Of a stretch of DNA of 64,000 nucleotides, positions 8,412-16,358 are shown piece by piece. The notes below the pieces were generated by a model. The model did no database searches and was not told the DNA's origin. It saw only the letters and a list, made by a program, of their open reading frames with translations. Origin of the DNA: Salinilacustrithrix sp003476595 (lineage in GTDB: Bacteria > Actinomycetota > Acidimicrobiia > Acidimicrobiales > Salinilacustritrichaceae); the NCBI GenBank assembly GCA_963972525.1, contig CAXAUZ010000014.1:46710-110709 (forward strand), in the 5' to 3' direction. Position 1 is the first letter of the stretch; each line of letters begins with the position of its first letter. A program made the position numbers and the translations under genes.

Positions 8412-9877
8412 GTGCGGAGGCTCAGGCCTACCGGTTCAGTGACGCGCAGCGGCCAGGGCTCCTTCTCGGACTCAGCGCCCGCCAGGCGATTCCGGTCATC
8501 GGCGGGATCCTCGTGCTCGCGCTCGCACTGCAGACCCCCGCTCCACCGCTGCTGGGTGTGCTCGGCCCACTGCTCGGCACGACCGTGGCGTTCGGCAAGT
8601 GGCAAGGGGCCGCGCTCTCGGAGACGCTCGCTCCGGCCACGCGCCTGTGGCTGCTGCGGCGGATCGGCCGCCACCGTTGGCTGCGGCCACCGTTGCTCGG
8701 TGACAACAGCGGCCACGCCCTGCCTCGCCAGCTCCGGGGTCTCGAGCTCCTCGACCGCGCCGATGGTTCGGGAATGGCGGTCGTCCACGATCGGCGCGCC
8801 GGGACGATGACCGGCGTGCTGCGGGTTCGCGGACACGGGTTCCCGTTGGCCAGCCATCGCGAGCAGGACGCCATGCTCGCCGGGTGGAGCGCCGCGCTCA
8901 GCCCGTTCGCCCGGGAGCGCTCCCCCGTGTCTGCCGTCGCCTGGCAGGAGTGGGCCCACCCCATCGGTACCGACGACCACCGCTCCTTCCTCACCGACGT
9001 CGGTGTTGACGAACGCTCGGGCGAGCCAGCTACCGCCGACTACCTCGCGCTGGTCGACCAGCAGGCACCGACCACGGTGGCTCACGACACCCTGATCTCG
9101 ATCACCGTCGAGCAGCGCCGAGTTCGGGTTCGGCGCAGTACGGGATCACGGTTCGCCGCTGCCTTCGATGCCCTCGACGATGAGATCCGCCTGTTCAAGA
9201 GCCGCCTCGACGCTGCCGGGCTCACGGTGAACGGGCCCTTGTCCCCGGTTGAGCTGTCGACGGCCATCCGGGTCCGGTCCGATCCGAGCCGGTCCAGGCA
9301 GGTGAACAGTCTGGCCCGATCCCTGGCTGCGGCAGCTCGACGGGGCGCGCTCGAGTGGGGTCCGATGCTGGTCGAGACCGAGCGCACACAGGTTCTGGTC
9401 GACGGGACCTTCCACCGGTCGCTACGCATCGCCAGCTGGCCTCAGCTCCCGGTCGCCGCGGACTGGATGAACGACCTGCTGACCAACACACCTGCCGTAC
9501 GGACCGTGACCGTCGTGATGGAACCCGTCCCGATGGGAAGAGCCGCCAGGGCCGCAGACCGCGAGGTGATGGCCCGCGAGGCCGACGCAGACATGAAGAC
9601 CCAGAAGGGATTCCGGGTCAACGCCCGGGAGCGGAAACGCCTCGCCGATGTAGAAGCCCGAGAGCGGGAGCTCTCCGAGGGACACGCCGAGTTCCATTTC
9701 ACCGGAATCGTCGATGTCACCGCAGTCAACCTCGACGAACTCCACGACGCCTGCGCCGATGTCGAACAGGCCGCCGCCCAGTCGCTGCTCGACCTCAGAC
9801 CGCTCGACGCCCGCCACGACAAGGGCTGGGTCGCGTCCCTTCCCCTGGGCCGCAGCCTCGCGCGGTCACTCGCATGA
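8408..9877 (+). CDS. SCO6880-family conjugation protein
   Basis: A 489-residue protein resembling the SCO6880 family, which in actinobacterial conjugative elements lies just before the VirB4-like ATPase. A PrgI-like membrane pair occupies about residues 25-65 (IPVIGGILVLALALQT, LLGVLGPLLGTTV), followed by LSETLAPATRLWLLRRIGRHRW. A long cytoplasmic domain follows, probably the N-terminal half of a VirB3-VirB4-like unit whose ATPase half is the next gene. It contains a charged helical stretch around 390-430. It overlaps both neighbours by 4 bp, so stoichiometric coupled translation is likely. Confidence 0.8.
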   Translation: MSAEAQAYRFSDAQRPGLLLGLSARQAIPVIGGILVLALALQTPAPPLLGVLGPLLGTTVAFGKWQGAALSETLAPATRLWLLRRIGRHRWLRPPLLGDNSGHALPRQLRGLELLDRADGSGMAVVHDRRAGTMTGVLRVRGHGFPLASHREQDAMLAGWSAALSPFARERSPVSAVAWQEWAHPIGTDDHRSFLTDVGVDERSGEPATADYLALVDQQAPTTVAHDTLISITVEQRRVRVRRSTGSRFAAAFDALDDEIRLFKSRLDAAGLTVNGPLSPVELSTAIRVRSDPSRSRQVNSLARSLAAAARRGALEWGPMLVETERTQVLVDGTFHRSLRIASWPQLPVAADWMNDLLTNTPAVRTVTVVMEPVPMGRAARAADREVMAREADADMKTQKGFRVNARERKRLADVEARERELSEGHAEFHFTGIVDVTAVNLDELHDACADVEQAAAQSLLDLRPLDARHDKGWVASLPLGRSLARSLA

Positions 9878-11157
9878 GACCCGCCGAGCAGGAGAGACCA
9901 CCGTTCTGGCAGCGCCGGCCGGGGCTGCGGGTTGAACGTCACCGGGCGACCATGGCCCACCTGGCGTCGGTCTACCCCTGCCACACCGACGCCAGCCTCG
10001 GCGACCGGGGCCCCTACATCGGCGTCAACGTCACGGGCGGAGCATCCGGCTGGTTCTTCGACCCCTTCGAGCTCTACGGACATGCGCTGACCAACCCGAA
10101 CTGCATCGTCACCGGCGACATCGGCTCCGGGAAGTCCGCCCTCGTCAAGGCCTTCCTCCGCCGCGAGCTGGCCGTCTACGGACGGCGACGCATGGTCACC
10201 ATCCTCGATCCCAAGGGCGAATACACGCCCTTTGCTGCGGCTCACGACCTACCCGTCATCCGCCTGCATCCCGGTGGCACCGACCGGCTCAACCCCATGG
10301 ACCATCGCGGCGAACGAACTGAAACCCACCGCCGCCAGAACCTCGCCACCGCGCTCGTGTCCGGGGTCCTCGGTCGAGCCCTCGACGCCACGGAAGATGC
10401 CCTGCTCGGCTGGGCGGTCAGCACCCTCGCCCGCACCGGCCGCACGTTCACCATCGCCGACGTCGCCGCCACCGTCGCCGATCCCGCAGACGACCTCGTC
10501 GCACTCTCCCGGCGGAGTCCACTCGAGCTCGCCCAGGCGGCGACACCGGTTGTCTTCGCCCTCGACAAGCTCCTCACCCGGACCCTCGCCGGCATGTTCG
10601 ACGGACCGACCAGCGTCCGAGTCGACTGGACCAACGGGCCGGGGTTCGTCATCGATCTATCCGCCGTCTACGACGACGAGGACGCGCTCCCACTCGTGAT
10701 GCTCGCCGCGACTTCGTGGCTTGCCGCCAGCCTCCAGCGCCATGACGACCGCCGCGTCCTGCAGATCATCGACGAAGCCTGGGCGGCCGTGCGCCACGGC
10801 GCCCGACACTTCCAGGGCAGCCTCAAGCTTTCCCGCACCTACGGGGTCTCGACCTGGCTCGTCTGCCACCGCCCAGCTGATCTGTCGGCCCAGACCGACG
10901 ACGGCACGGCCATCGCCAAGATCTCCTCCGGGCTGCTCTCGGACGTCCAGACGCGGATCATCCTGCGCCAGCCACCCGACCAGGTCCCCGTGGCCGCCGA
11001 GCTCTTCTCGCTCTCCGAACGCGAGCGTGGCTGGATCGGGCAACTCGCTCGCGGCCGCGCGCTCTGGCGCCTCCCCTCCCATGGAGCCGTCGTCCAGACC
11101 GTGCTCACCGAGACCGAGAAGCAGCTGTGTGACACGGACACAGCGATGAGCACATGA
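9874..11157 (+). CDS. VirB4-like type IV secretion ATPase
   Basis: A 427-residue cytoplasmic ATPase of the VirB4/TraC class that powers channel assembly and transfer. Walker A is GDIGSGKSAL (about residues 84-93). The family's DPKGEY motif follows (about 114). Walker B is LQIIDEAW (about 295), followed by the arginine-rich and Gln motifs of HerA-type ATPases (TWLVCHRPADL). It is shorter than classical VirB4 (about 800 residues) because the N-terminal half is carried by the preceding SCO6880-like gene. The start is the ATG in the ATGA overlap at 9874; the frame is open further upstream inside that gene. It overlaps the primase gene by 4 bp. Confidence 0.88.
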   Translation: MRPAEQERPPFWQRRPGLRVERHRATMAHLASVYPCHTDASLGDRGPYIGVNVTGGASGWFFDPFELYGHALTNPNCIVTGDIGSGKSALVKAFLRRELAVYGRRRMVTILDPKGEYTPFAAAHDLPVIRLHPGGTDRLNPMDHRGERTETHRRQNLATALVSGVLGRALDATEDALLGWAVSTLARTGRTFTIADVAATVADPADDLVALSRRSPLELAQAATPVVFALDKLLTRTLAGMFDGPTSVRVDWTNGPGFVIDLSAVYDDEDALPLVMLAATSWLAASLQRHDDRRVLQIIDEAWAAVRHGARHFQGSLKLSRTYGVSTWLVCHRPADLSAQTDDGTAIAKISSGLLSDVQTRIILRQPPDQVPVAAELFSLSERERGWIGQLARGRALWRLPSHGAVVQTVLTETEKQLCDTDTAMST

Positions 11158-12272
11158 GCAGCTCGGGGGCGAAGGGGCGATGGAAGATCGCCGACGTCCT
11201 CGACCGCACCGACCTGGCTCGCCTCCTCGACGACATCGCCCAACCAGCCACGCATACCGCTCGGGGACGACGCTGGCACTGCCCGCTGCCCGACCACGAT
11301 GACCACCACGCCTCGGTCACGATGCACACCGACCACCGGGGCCACGAACGCTGGCGATGCTGGTCCGGCGACGACACCCACCGCGGCGACGCCATCGACC
11401 TCATCACCGCGACACAGCGCCTCTCTCGCGCTGAGGCCATCGACTGGCTCGCCCAACAAGCAGGGATGATCCCCGACCAACCGCTCCCCGCCTCCGCCCG
11501 CAAGCGACGCCCAACCCGGCCGACCAACGTGGCGCTCGACCCGGCAGTCGTCCGGTACGCCCAGGCGTGCGAACGCATCCTCTGGGGATCGGGCGGCGTG
11601 CCCGTCCGCGACTGGCTCCATGGACGGGGCTTCACCGACGAGATCATCGCCGCGAACCACATCGGCGCCGACCCTGGCCGGCGCAAGATGCGTCGTCGAC
11701 GTGGGCTTCCGTACGGCAAGAGCATCGCCGCCGTGTTTCCCGCTCTCGACCCCGACCGCAAGATCCAATACCTCCAGGCCCGCTACCTCGATCCCGGCGA
11801 CGGGCCGAAGTACGACAACCCTGCTGCAGCCCTCGGCTCGAACCCGCGCCTCGCCTGGACTCGGACCGTCGGCGCTTCGAGGCCGGACGTGCTCGTCGTC
11901 TGCGAAGGGATCCCAGACGCTCTCACCGCCGCCCAGTCCGGGTTCCGTTCAGCTGCGGTGCTCGGATCCCAGGCACCGGACCAATCGGTCGCCACTCGAC
12001 TGGGAGTCGTGGCCGAGCGACAGGGCCTTGGCCTCGTCGCGGTCGTCGACAACGATCCGGCGGGCATTGCCTGGGGTCAACGCCTCGGCGAGCTCTTGGC
12101 CGACTGCGGGCAGGCCCTCGAAGTGATCGAGCCACCAACGGAGGGGCTTGATCTCAATACTTGGGCAGCGACGGACGACACATGGCACAACCTCCTCCCT
12201 GGCAACACCGTGCCTCGGCTGGAACGCGTCACCGCACTACCGGACGCCGCCGACTCCCACTCACCGACCTGA
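11154..12272 (+). CDS. DnaG-type primase with zinc finger and toprim
   Basis: A 372-residue primase-like protein. A CHC2-type zinc-binding domain lies near residues 40-75 (WHCPLPDHDDHHAS, then WRCWSGDD). The toprim catalytic motifs come later: LVVCEGIPDALTA (about 246) and VAVVDNDPAGI (about 297), with the conserved Glu and Asp-x-Asp acidic residues. Such primases prime the transferred single strand in the recipient or replicate the excised circle. It is last in the seven-gene transfer operon, overlapping the ATPase gene by 4 bp. No helicase domain is present in this protein. The relaxase at 23059 supplies helicase function. Confidence 0.85.
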   Translation: MSSSGAKGRWKIADVLDRTDLARLLDDIAQPATHTARGRRWHCPLPDHDDHHASVTMHTDHRGHERWRCWSGDDTHRGDAIDLITATQRLSRAEAIDWLAQQAGMIPDQPLPASARKRRPTRPTNVALDPAVVRYAQACERILWGSGGVPVRDWLHGRGFTDEIIAANHIGADPGRRKMRRRRGLPYGKSIAAVFPALDPDRKIQYLQARYLDPGDGPKYDNPAAALGSNPRLAWTRTVGASRPDVLVVCEGIPDALTAAQSGFRSAAVLGSQAPDQSVATRLGVVAERQGLGLVAVVDNDPAGIAWGQRLGELLADCGQALEVIEPPTEGLDLNTWAATDDTWHNLLPGNTVPRLERVTALPDAADSHSPT

Positions 12273-12580
12273 GTCTGAGGGCCGATCCTTGGTCTCTCAA
12301 GGTCGGCTGGATCCCACGGCCGCCAGCGGGCAATGGCCGGCGTAGCGCCATCCCGATCGCCGGATCTCTGTTGCAGCAGTCAGCCGCTCATGTCCGATCG
12401 GTCCGGTGGCAGGTGCCGCTCTCGCTCGAGGGTGGCGCCGGCGACGTCGCCATGAAGGGACGCTCTCTCTACGCCAGTCCGGACGGCTCCGGATGCCCGG
12501 TCGCGCTGATCTTGGAGTCGTCGGCCAAGAATCGGTGTCAGCGTGCCTGGCCGAGCCACTCTCGCGATGATCCACCCTGA
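12273..12580. other. Intergenic stretch after the transfer operon
   Basis: No gene with supporting evidence. Frames are open but lack ribosome-binding sites and family features. The stretch separates the transfer operon from the ImmA module, whose control region begins at 12581. Confidence 0.4.
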
Positions 12581-12622
12581 CTGTCAGTCCAGCGTGATAA
12601 TATTCTGACCACGTTCTGACAG
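12581..12622. promoter_or_regulatory. CTGTCAG/CTGACAG inverted repeat with -10-like box
   Basis: CTGTCAG (12581-12587) and CTGACAG (12616-12622) form a perfect inverted pair. A third TTCTGAC lies at 12603-12609. Between them is GATAAT (12596-12601), a good -10 hexamer, 40 bp before the ATG of the next gene. This is a plausible operator-promoter for the XRE/ImmA module, where the XRE protein normally represses its own operon. Confidence 0.5.
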
Positions 12623-12640
12623 CACCGGAAGGCCGCTCAC

Positions 12641-13234
12641 ATGTCCATGACGCTCCAGCAGAAGGCCGAAGCGGCCGTCCAACCCTACGCATCGTTCCTG
12701 CAGAAGATCGTCACCGATGCTTACGCGAAGTGGCTTGCGCGTCCCGAGAACTGGCAGGTGGGTCGTGCCACCCGGGCGATCTTCATGTGGGAGGAGATGG
12801 GTGCGCTCGCCAAAGCGCGGTTCGCCACCCAGCCGGGTCTCAGCGTTATGGAACGGCACCGCGTCGTCCACCTGCTCACGCCGTGCGGCGGATACGACTT
12901 ACGGTTCAAGAAGCTCGACGACGACGGCAGCGTTCGCTTCAACCGAACCGGCGAGCAACTGAGCCTTTTCTCGCAACTGCCACTACCCGGCATCAACACC
13001 CGCCACCTTGTCGTTGGATACCTCCTCAACGCCGACGAGACCAGCGTTGAACGAGTCGAGGTGGGGTATTTCGACAATGGCTCGGCGTACCCGGCGTGGT
13101 CCTTCGACCTGGCCGCCCACGTCGCTCCCACCACCCACCTCTCTCCGGACGTCTTGCCGGTCAGCGCCCAGGCAGCGACGGCGACGATCACTGTCAAGAA
13201 GCCCGCAGCCGACTCTGCCGTTGCCGGCGAATAG
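12641..13234 (+). CDS. Unknown protein paired with the XRE-ImmA gene
   Basis: A 197-residue soluble protein that I cannot assign to a family. It begins MSMTLQQKAEAAVQPYASFLQ and has a helical N-terminal half followed by a beta-rich section (GGYDLRFKKLDDDGSVRF, LSLFSQLPLPG). It has no signal peptide, membrane helix or obvious catalytic motif. It stands 10 bp before the XRE-ImmA gene, behind an inverted-repeat promoter region, so the two form an operon. It could be the substrate or partner of the ImmA protease, an antitoxin, or a toxin. GGAA about 12 bp upstream is a weak ribosome-binding site. Confidence 0.7.
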   Translation: MSMTLQQKAEAAVQPYASFLQKIVTDAYAKWLARPENWQVGRATRAIFMWEEMGALAKARFATQPGLSVMERHRVVHLLTPCGGYDLRFKKLDDDGSVRFNRTGEQLSLFSQLPLPGINTRHLVVGYLLNADETSVERVEVGYFDNGSAYPAWSFDLAAHVAPTTHLSPDVLPVSAQAATATITVKKPAADSAVAGE

Positions 13235-13244
13235 GGCGGCACCA

Positions 13245-14324
13245 GTGAACCCCGAAATGGTCCGCCTCGCCCGAGAGGCGAGAGGACTGACCCAGACCGC
13301 TCTGGCTTCGGAAGCGGGCGTATCCCAGGCGTACATCTCCCAAGTCGAGAATGGCGACCGTGAGCCAGACCCTGTACAGACCGATCGCATCGCCGAAGCG
13401 CTGGATCGCCCAGTCACGTTCTTCACGCAGGCGGACCCCATCACACGGGGCGGGATCTCGGACTTCTACCACCGCAAGCGCTCTACTGCCGGCAAGCGAG
13501 ACCTGAACCAGATTCACGCCGGCGCCAATGTTCTCCGGATGGAAATCGCCCGGCTTCTTGAGCTGGTGGACGTCGAACCTGAGATCCCGATTCCCGATTT
13601 CGATCCCGCCGAGTTCGACTCCGCCACCGAGGTCGCTCGTGCGTGTAGAGCAACCTGGCGACTTCCCCGCGGTCCCGTTCACAACATGGTGGAGCTGCTG
13701 GAAAGAACTGGTGCGGTTGTAGCCATCCGCGACCTGCCAAGCCGCAAACTGGACGCTGTCACCCAGTGGCACAGGAGCACACCGATCGTCGTCCTCAACG
13801 CCGCCTACCCGGCGTCCCGGATGCGGTGGACACTCGCCCACGAGCTCGGACACCTGGTCATGCACCGGACCCCGGCTGATCCCAGCGAGGCCGAACGCGA
13901 TGCGGATGAGTTCGCCGCGGAGTTTCTGATGCCCGCCGACGACATTCTTGAGTCGCTTCGCTCGCATCGGCTCACGCTCGAGCGGGCCGTGAACCTCAAG
14001 CAGCACTGGCGCACCTCGATGGCTGCCATTGCCCGACATGCGAATCGACTCGGCGCCATTACCGACCGTCAATACCGCACGTTCTTCACTGAGAAGAATA
14101 AGCGCGGCTACTCGAAGAACGAGCCAGGAGAATTCGACCGAGAAGAACCTGCTCTCGCCCGACAGATGATCGAAGCTCTCGTCAGCTCTGGCTGGACCAT
14201 CACCAAGATCGCCGAGCATCTCAATACACCGGAACGAGAGATCCGGGTGCACTACCTGGGTGAGGCTGCACCTCCAAGGCTCAAGGTCGTGCGAACCGAC
14301 GAGCCCCCCACTCTCTTCGAGTGA
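13245..14324 (+). CDS. XRE regulator fused to ImmA/IrrE metalloprotease
   Basis: A 359-residue fusion. Residues about 3-60 form a helix-turn-helix XRE domain (LAREARGLTQTALASEAGVSQAYISQVENG). Residues about 110-280 form an ImmA/IrrE-type zinc protease domain with the HEXXH motif in LAHELGHLVMH and the downstream ERDADEFAAEFLMP. In ICEBs1, ImmA cleaves the ImmR repressor to switch on excision and transfer. A similar role is possible here, but it could also belong to a toxin-antitoxin module. GTG at 13245 is taken as the start. ATG at 13257 is an alternative. The last 60 residues resemble an extra helix-turn-helix (LVSSGWTITKIAEHLNTPE). Confidence 0.85.
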   Translation: MNPEMVRLAREARGLTQTALASEAGVSQAYISQVENGDREPDPVQTDRIAEALDRPVTFFTQADPITRGGISDFYHRKRSTAGKRDLNQIHAGANVLRMEIARLLELVDVEPEIPIPDFDPAEFDSATEVARACRATWRLPRGPVHNMVELLERTGAVVAIRDLPSRKLDAVTQWHRSTPIVVLNAAYPASRMRWTLAHELGHLVMHRTPADPSEAERDADEFAAEFLMPADDILESLRSHRLTLERAVNLKQHWRTSMAAIARHANRLGAITDRQYRTFFTEKNKRGYSKNEPGEFDREEPALARQMIEALVSSGWTITKIAEHLNTPEREIRVHYLGEAAPPRLKVVRTDEPPTLFE

Positions 14325-14518
14325 CGTCCTCCCGGAGACGTGGAGTAGCGAAGTCGGTCAGTCTGCCGACACCGGCACCGCCGGCCGCGCAGCTGCGCCG
14401 TAAGCAGGCCCGGGTTAGTGGCTTCGGTACACGCCGATGGGCGTGAACTGCGGCCATGCATGACGGCACTGGGTCCTGACCCGACCGTCCCGAATGTCCA
14501 GCCGGCTGCCGCCTGACC

Positions 14519-15175
14519 ATGCGCCGCGGGCCGGGAGGGGTCGGCTCCCTCGACCGCACGGCTGCGGCAGCGTTGAGGCGGGTTCAGCTGGGGCGCTTAC
14601 GCTGCGAGACCGTGGGAGCGACGATCGAGGATTGGGCCAAGGTCCGAGGCGATGCGTCCACGGCGTCCAAGTGGGCCAAGGGCGCACTCGTGCAGATCGA
14701 CCGGTTCCTTGAGGCCTGGACGGCCGCACACAGTCGAGCAGCCGAGAAACCACCGGTTATCGACTACGACGCGCGGTCCCAAGCCTTCGTGGACGGGTAC
14801 TTCATGGTGCTCGCCGCCGACCGCGTCCGGAAGACACTCACGAACGGTGCGCACGAGGACCTCGTCGAGCTACTGCCCGCCCCGGCCGAGTGGGAGCTGC
14901 TCAACGCAGAGACGGGCATCGTGGCGGGTGCGGAGTACCTCCGGCACGTGCGCAACGCGCACGAGCACGACGACGAGGACGGCAGATTCGAGAAGGGTTA
15001 CGGCTACTCGCACCGGTGGACAGTGGGCTCGGCCGCAGACCCCTACAACCTGAACTTCGGCGGCGTCACCATCGGACCGCTCTTCGACGCCATGAAATCG
15101 ATCATGGAGACCTTGGACGCCAGGGGTGCCGAGGCCTCGACGGCGATCGAGCGGCTGACGAAGGAGCGCTCGTAG
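14519..15175 (+). CDS. Unknown soluble protein with HEPN-like RNxxxH motif
   Basis: A 218-residue soluble protein of unknown family. Its central, mostly helical section (about 85-150) ends EYLRHVRNAHEHDDEDG, where Arg145-Asn146-x3-His150 fits the RNxxxH signature of HEPN ribonuclease folds. Long helices before it (YFMVLAADRVRKTLTNG) fit the same fold. The match is short and unproven. It stands alone between the ImmA module and the sigma-like gene, a typical place for element-borne defence or toxin genes. The start is uncertain: the first 30 residues are Arg-rich, and a GTG near 14610 could be the true one. Confidence 0.5.
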   Translation: MRRGPGGVGSLDRTAAAALRRVQLGRLRCETVGATIEDWAKVRGDASTASKWAKGALVQIDRFLEAWTAAHSRAAEKPPVIDYDARSQAFVDGYFMVLAADRVRKTLTNGAHEDLVELLPAPAEWELLNAETGIVAGAEYLRHVRNAHEHDDEDGRFEKGYGYSHRWTVGSAADPYNLNFGGVTIGPLFDAMKSIMETLDARGAEASTAIERLTKERS

Positions 15176-15495
15176 CGTCAGTGGTTCGTGTCAGCCTGCA
15201 GACGTTGTACGCTCGTTGCTCTAGCTGCGCTGGGGCCTTGCGTACCGCACCGAAATGCCGATCGCGACGCTCAGTCCGCTGGCCCGGCCGCGCACCACAG
15301 AAGCAGCCATGTGGCGATAAACGCCAATGGCGGCCGCAACGGAACCGCTCCTATCCGCCGTCCGATCTCCTACGGTCAAGCCGTCGAGCACGCAGGAGAA
15401 CGCGCTCGAGCAGGTAAGCGCCAACCATTTCTCTACGCCGTCACGCTCACGCTGCCCCAGGGAAGGATGCAACGGGGCTTCTGCCCGGCCGTGGG
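15176..15495. other. Gap without a supported gene
   Basis: About 320 bp between convergent genes. I see no convincing frame, no strong hairpin followed by a T-run, and no RNA gene. Confidence 0.4.
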
Positions 15496-16212
15496 TCATG
15501 CAGCGTGGACAGCAAGGTGCGCATCGATGTAGGGCGCGAGTCGGCGGGCTGCGCGATGGGCGACGACTCGTTGCTGGCCGGTAGTCGGCGGGAGCCCGGG
15601 CACCAGTGCTCGCCGGATGCGGTGGTCGCGGTAGGCGCTCCACACGCTCGCCGGGATCGCGCCATCGGCGACGGCCTCCTCGATGGCTTCCTGGAACCGC
15701 TGGAGCGAGACTCGGGCGACCACGGCATCGGCGACCGCGTCGTCGGGTGCGGCGTCCCAGTCGAGGAGCGCGAGCCGGTCGGGTTCGCTGGGCACGATGG
15801 TGATGGGGTTCAGTTCGCCGCGGGTGCGGTAGCTCCGGGCGCTGCGCCAGACGCGGCTGTGGGTTCGGTTGACGAGCCGGTGAGCGAGCCGTGCTCCTGT
15901 GAGGTCGGCGTCGAGGATGACCATGGCGAGCTCGCCGACGGCGTCGTGGTGGTACTCGGCGGTAGTGGCTCTGGACAATCGGTACCGGAGGGCCGGAGCG
16001 AGTGCGAAGAGGGCAATGGTGTTCGCCTCGGGCGTCACGCGGCCGATGGTGAGCAGGTCGCGCAGCGCGTTGTCCGATTCGGCGGTGGTGGGTGTGTCGT
16101 TGCGGATCGTGTTAACGATCTGCTCGAGGTTGCCAAGCCCGGCGATGGGCCGGCGGGTGTGGCGGTGGTGGAGTCGCTGGTAGGCAGCGTCGAGCTGGCG
16201 ATACGGGGTCAC
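15496..16212 (-). CDS. Unknown helical protein, faintly sigma-factor-like
   Basis: A 238-residue, almost wholly helical and Arg-rich protein. Parts resemble regions 2 and 4 of sigma factors (LVNRTHSRVWRSARSYRTRGE near 130; VARVSLQRFQEAIEEAVADG near 180), as in some uncharacterised actinobacterial element genes, but I would not call it a sigma factor. The frame is open to 16368. The GTG at 16212 is chosen because AAGGAG lies 7 bp upstream and the extension is proline/arginine junk. It is divergent from the coupling-protein gene. Four 12-bp-spaced CGGGAC-type repeats (16264-16305) lie between them, oriented toward this gene. Confidence 0.55.
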   Translation of the reverse strand: MTPYRQLDAAYQRLHHRHTRRPIAGLGNLEQIVNTIRNDTPTTAESDNALRDLLTIGRVTPEANTIALFALAPALRYRLSRATTAEYHHDAVGELAMVILDADLTGARLAHRLVNRTHSRVWRSARSYRTRGELNPITIVPSEPDRLALLDWDAAPDDAVADAVVARVSLQRFQEAIEEAVADGAIPASVWSAYRDHRIRRALVPGLPPTTGQQRVVAHRAARRLAPYIDAHLAVHAA

Positions 16213-16263
16213 GGGTCGCTCCTTGCATGGTGGGTCGTGTCGAAGCGAGCGTCCGATGACTGG

Positions 16264-16305
16264 GTCCCGGGTTTGGTCCCGGAGTTCGTCCCTGTCGTGG
16301 TCCCG
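16264..16305 (-). promoter_or_regulatory. 12-bp-periodic CGGGAC repeats, four units
   Basis: Read on the minus strand, the units CGGGAC, AGGGAC, CGGGAC, CGGGAC start exactly 12 bp apart (plus-strand positions 16300, 16288, 16276, 16264). The last unit ends 51 bp before the GTG at 16212. The divergent coupling-protein gene begins at 16359. Matching arrays occur at 18630-18671, 27035-27064 and 28963-28992. One helical turn plus about 1.5 bp between units suits side-by-side binding of an oligomeric regulator. Confidence 0.75.
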
Positions 16306-16358
16306 GTAGGTGCGCGGGCGTCCCGAGGTCGCCTCCGCAGGGCGGATGGGGCCGGCAG

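Noticed and set aside
12161..12580. Plus-strand frame after the primase gene
   Set aside because: It overlaps the primase end, has no ribosome-binding site and no protein-like features.
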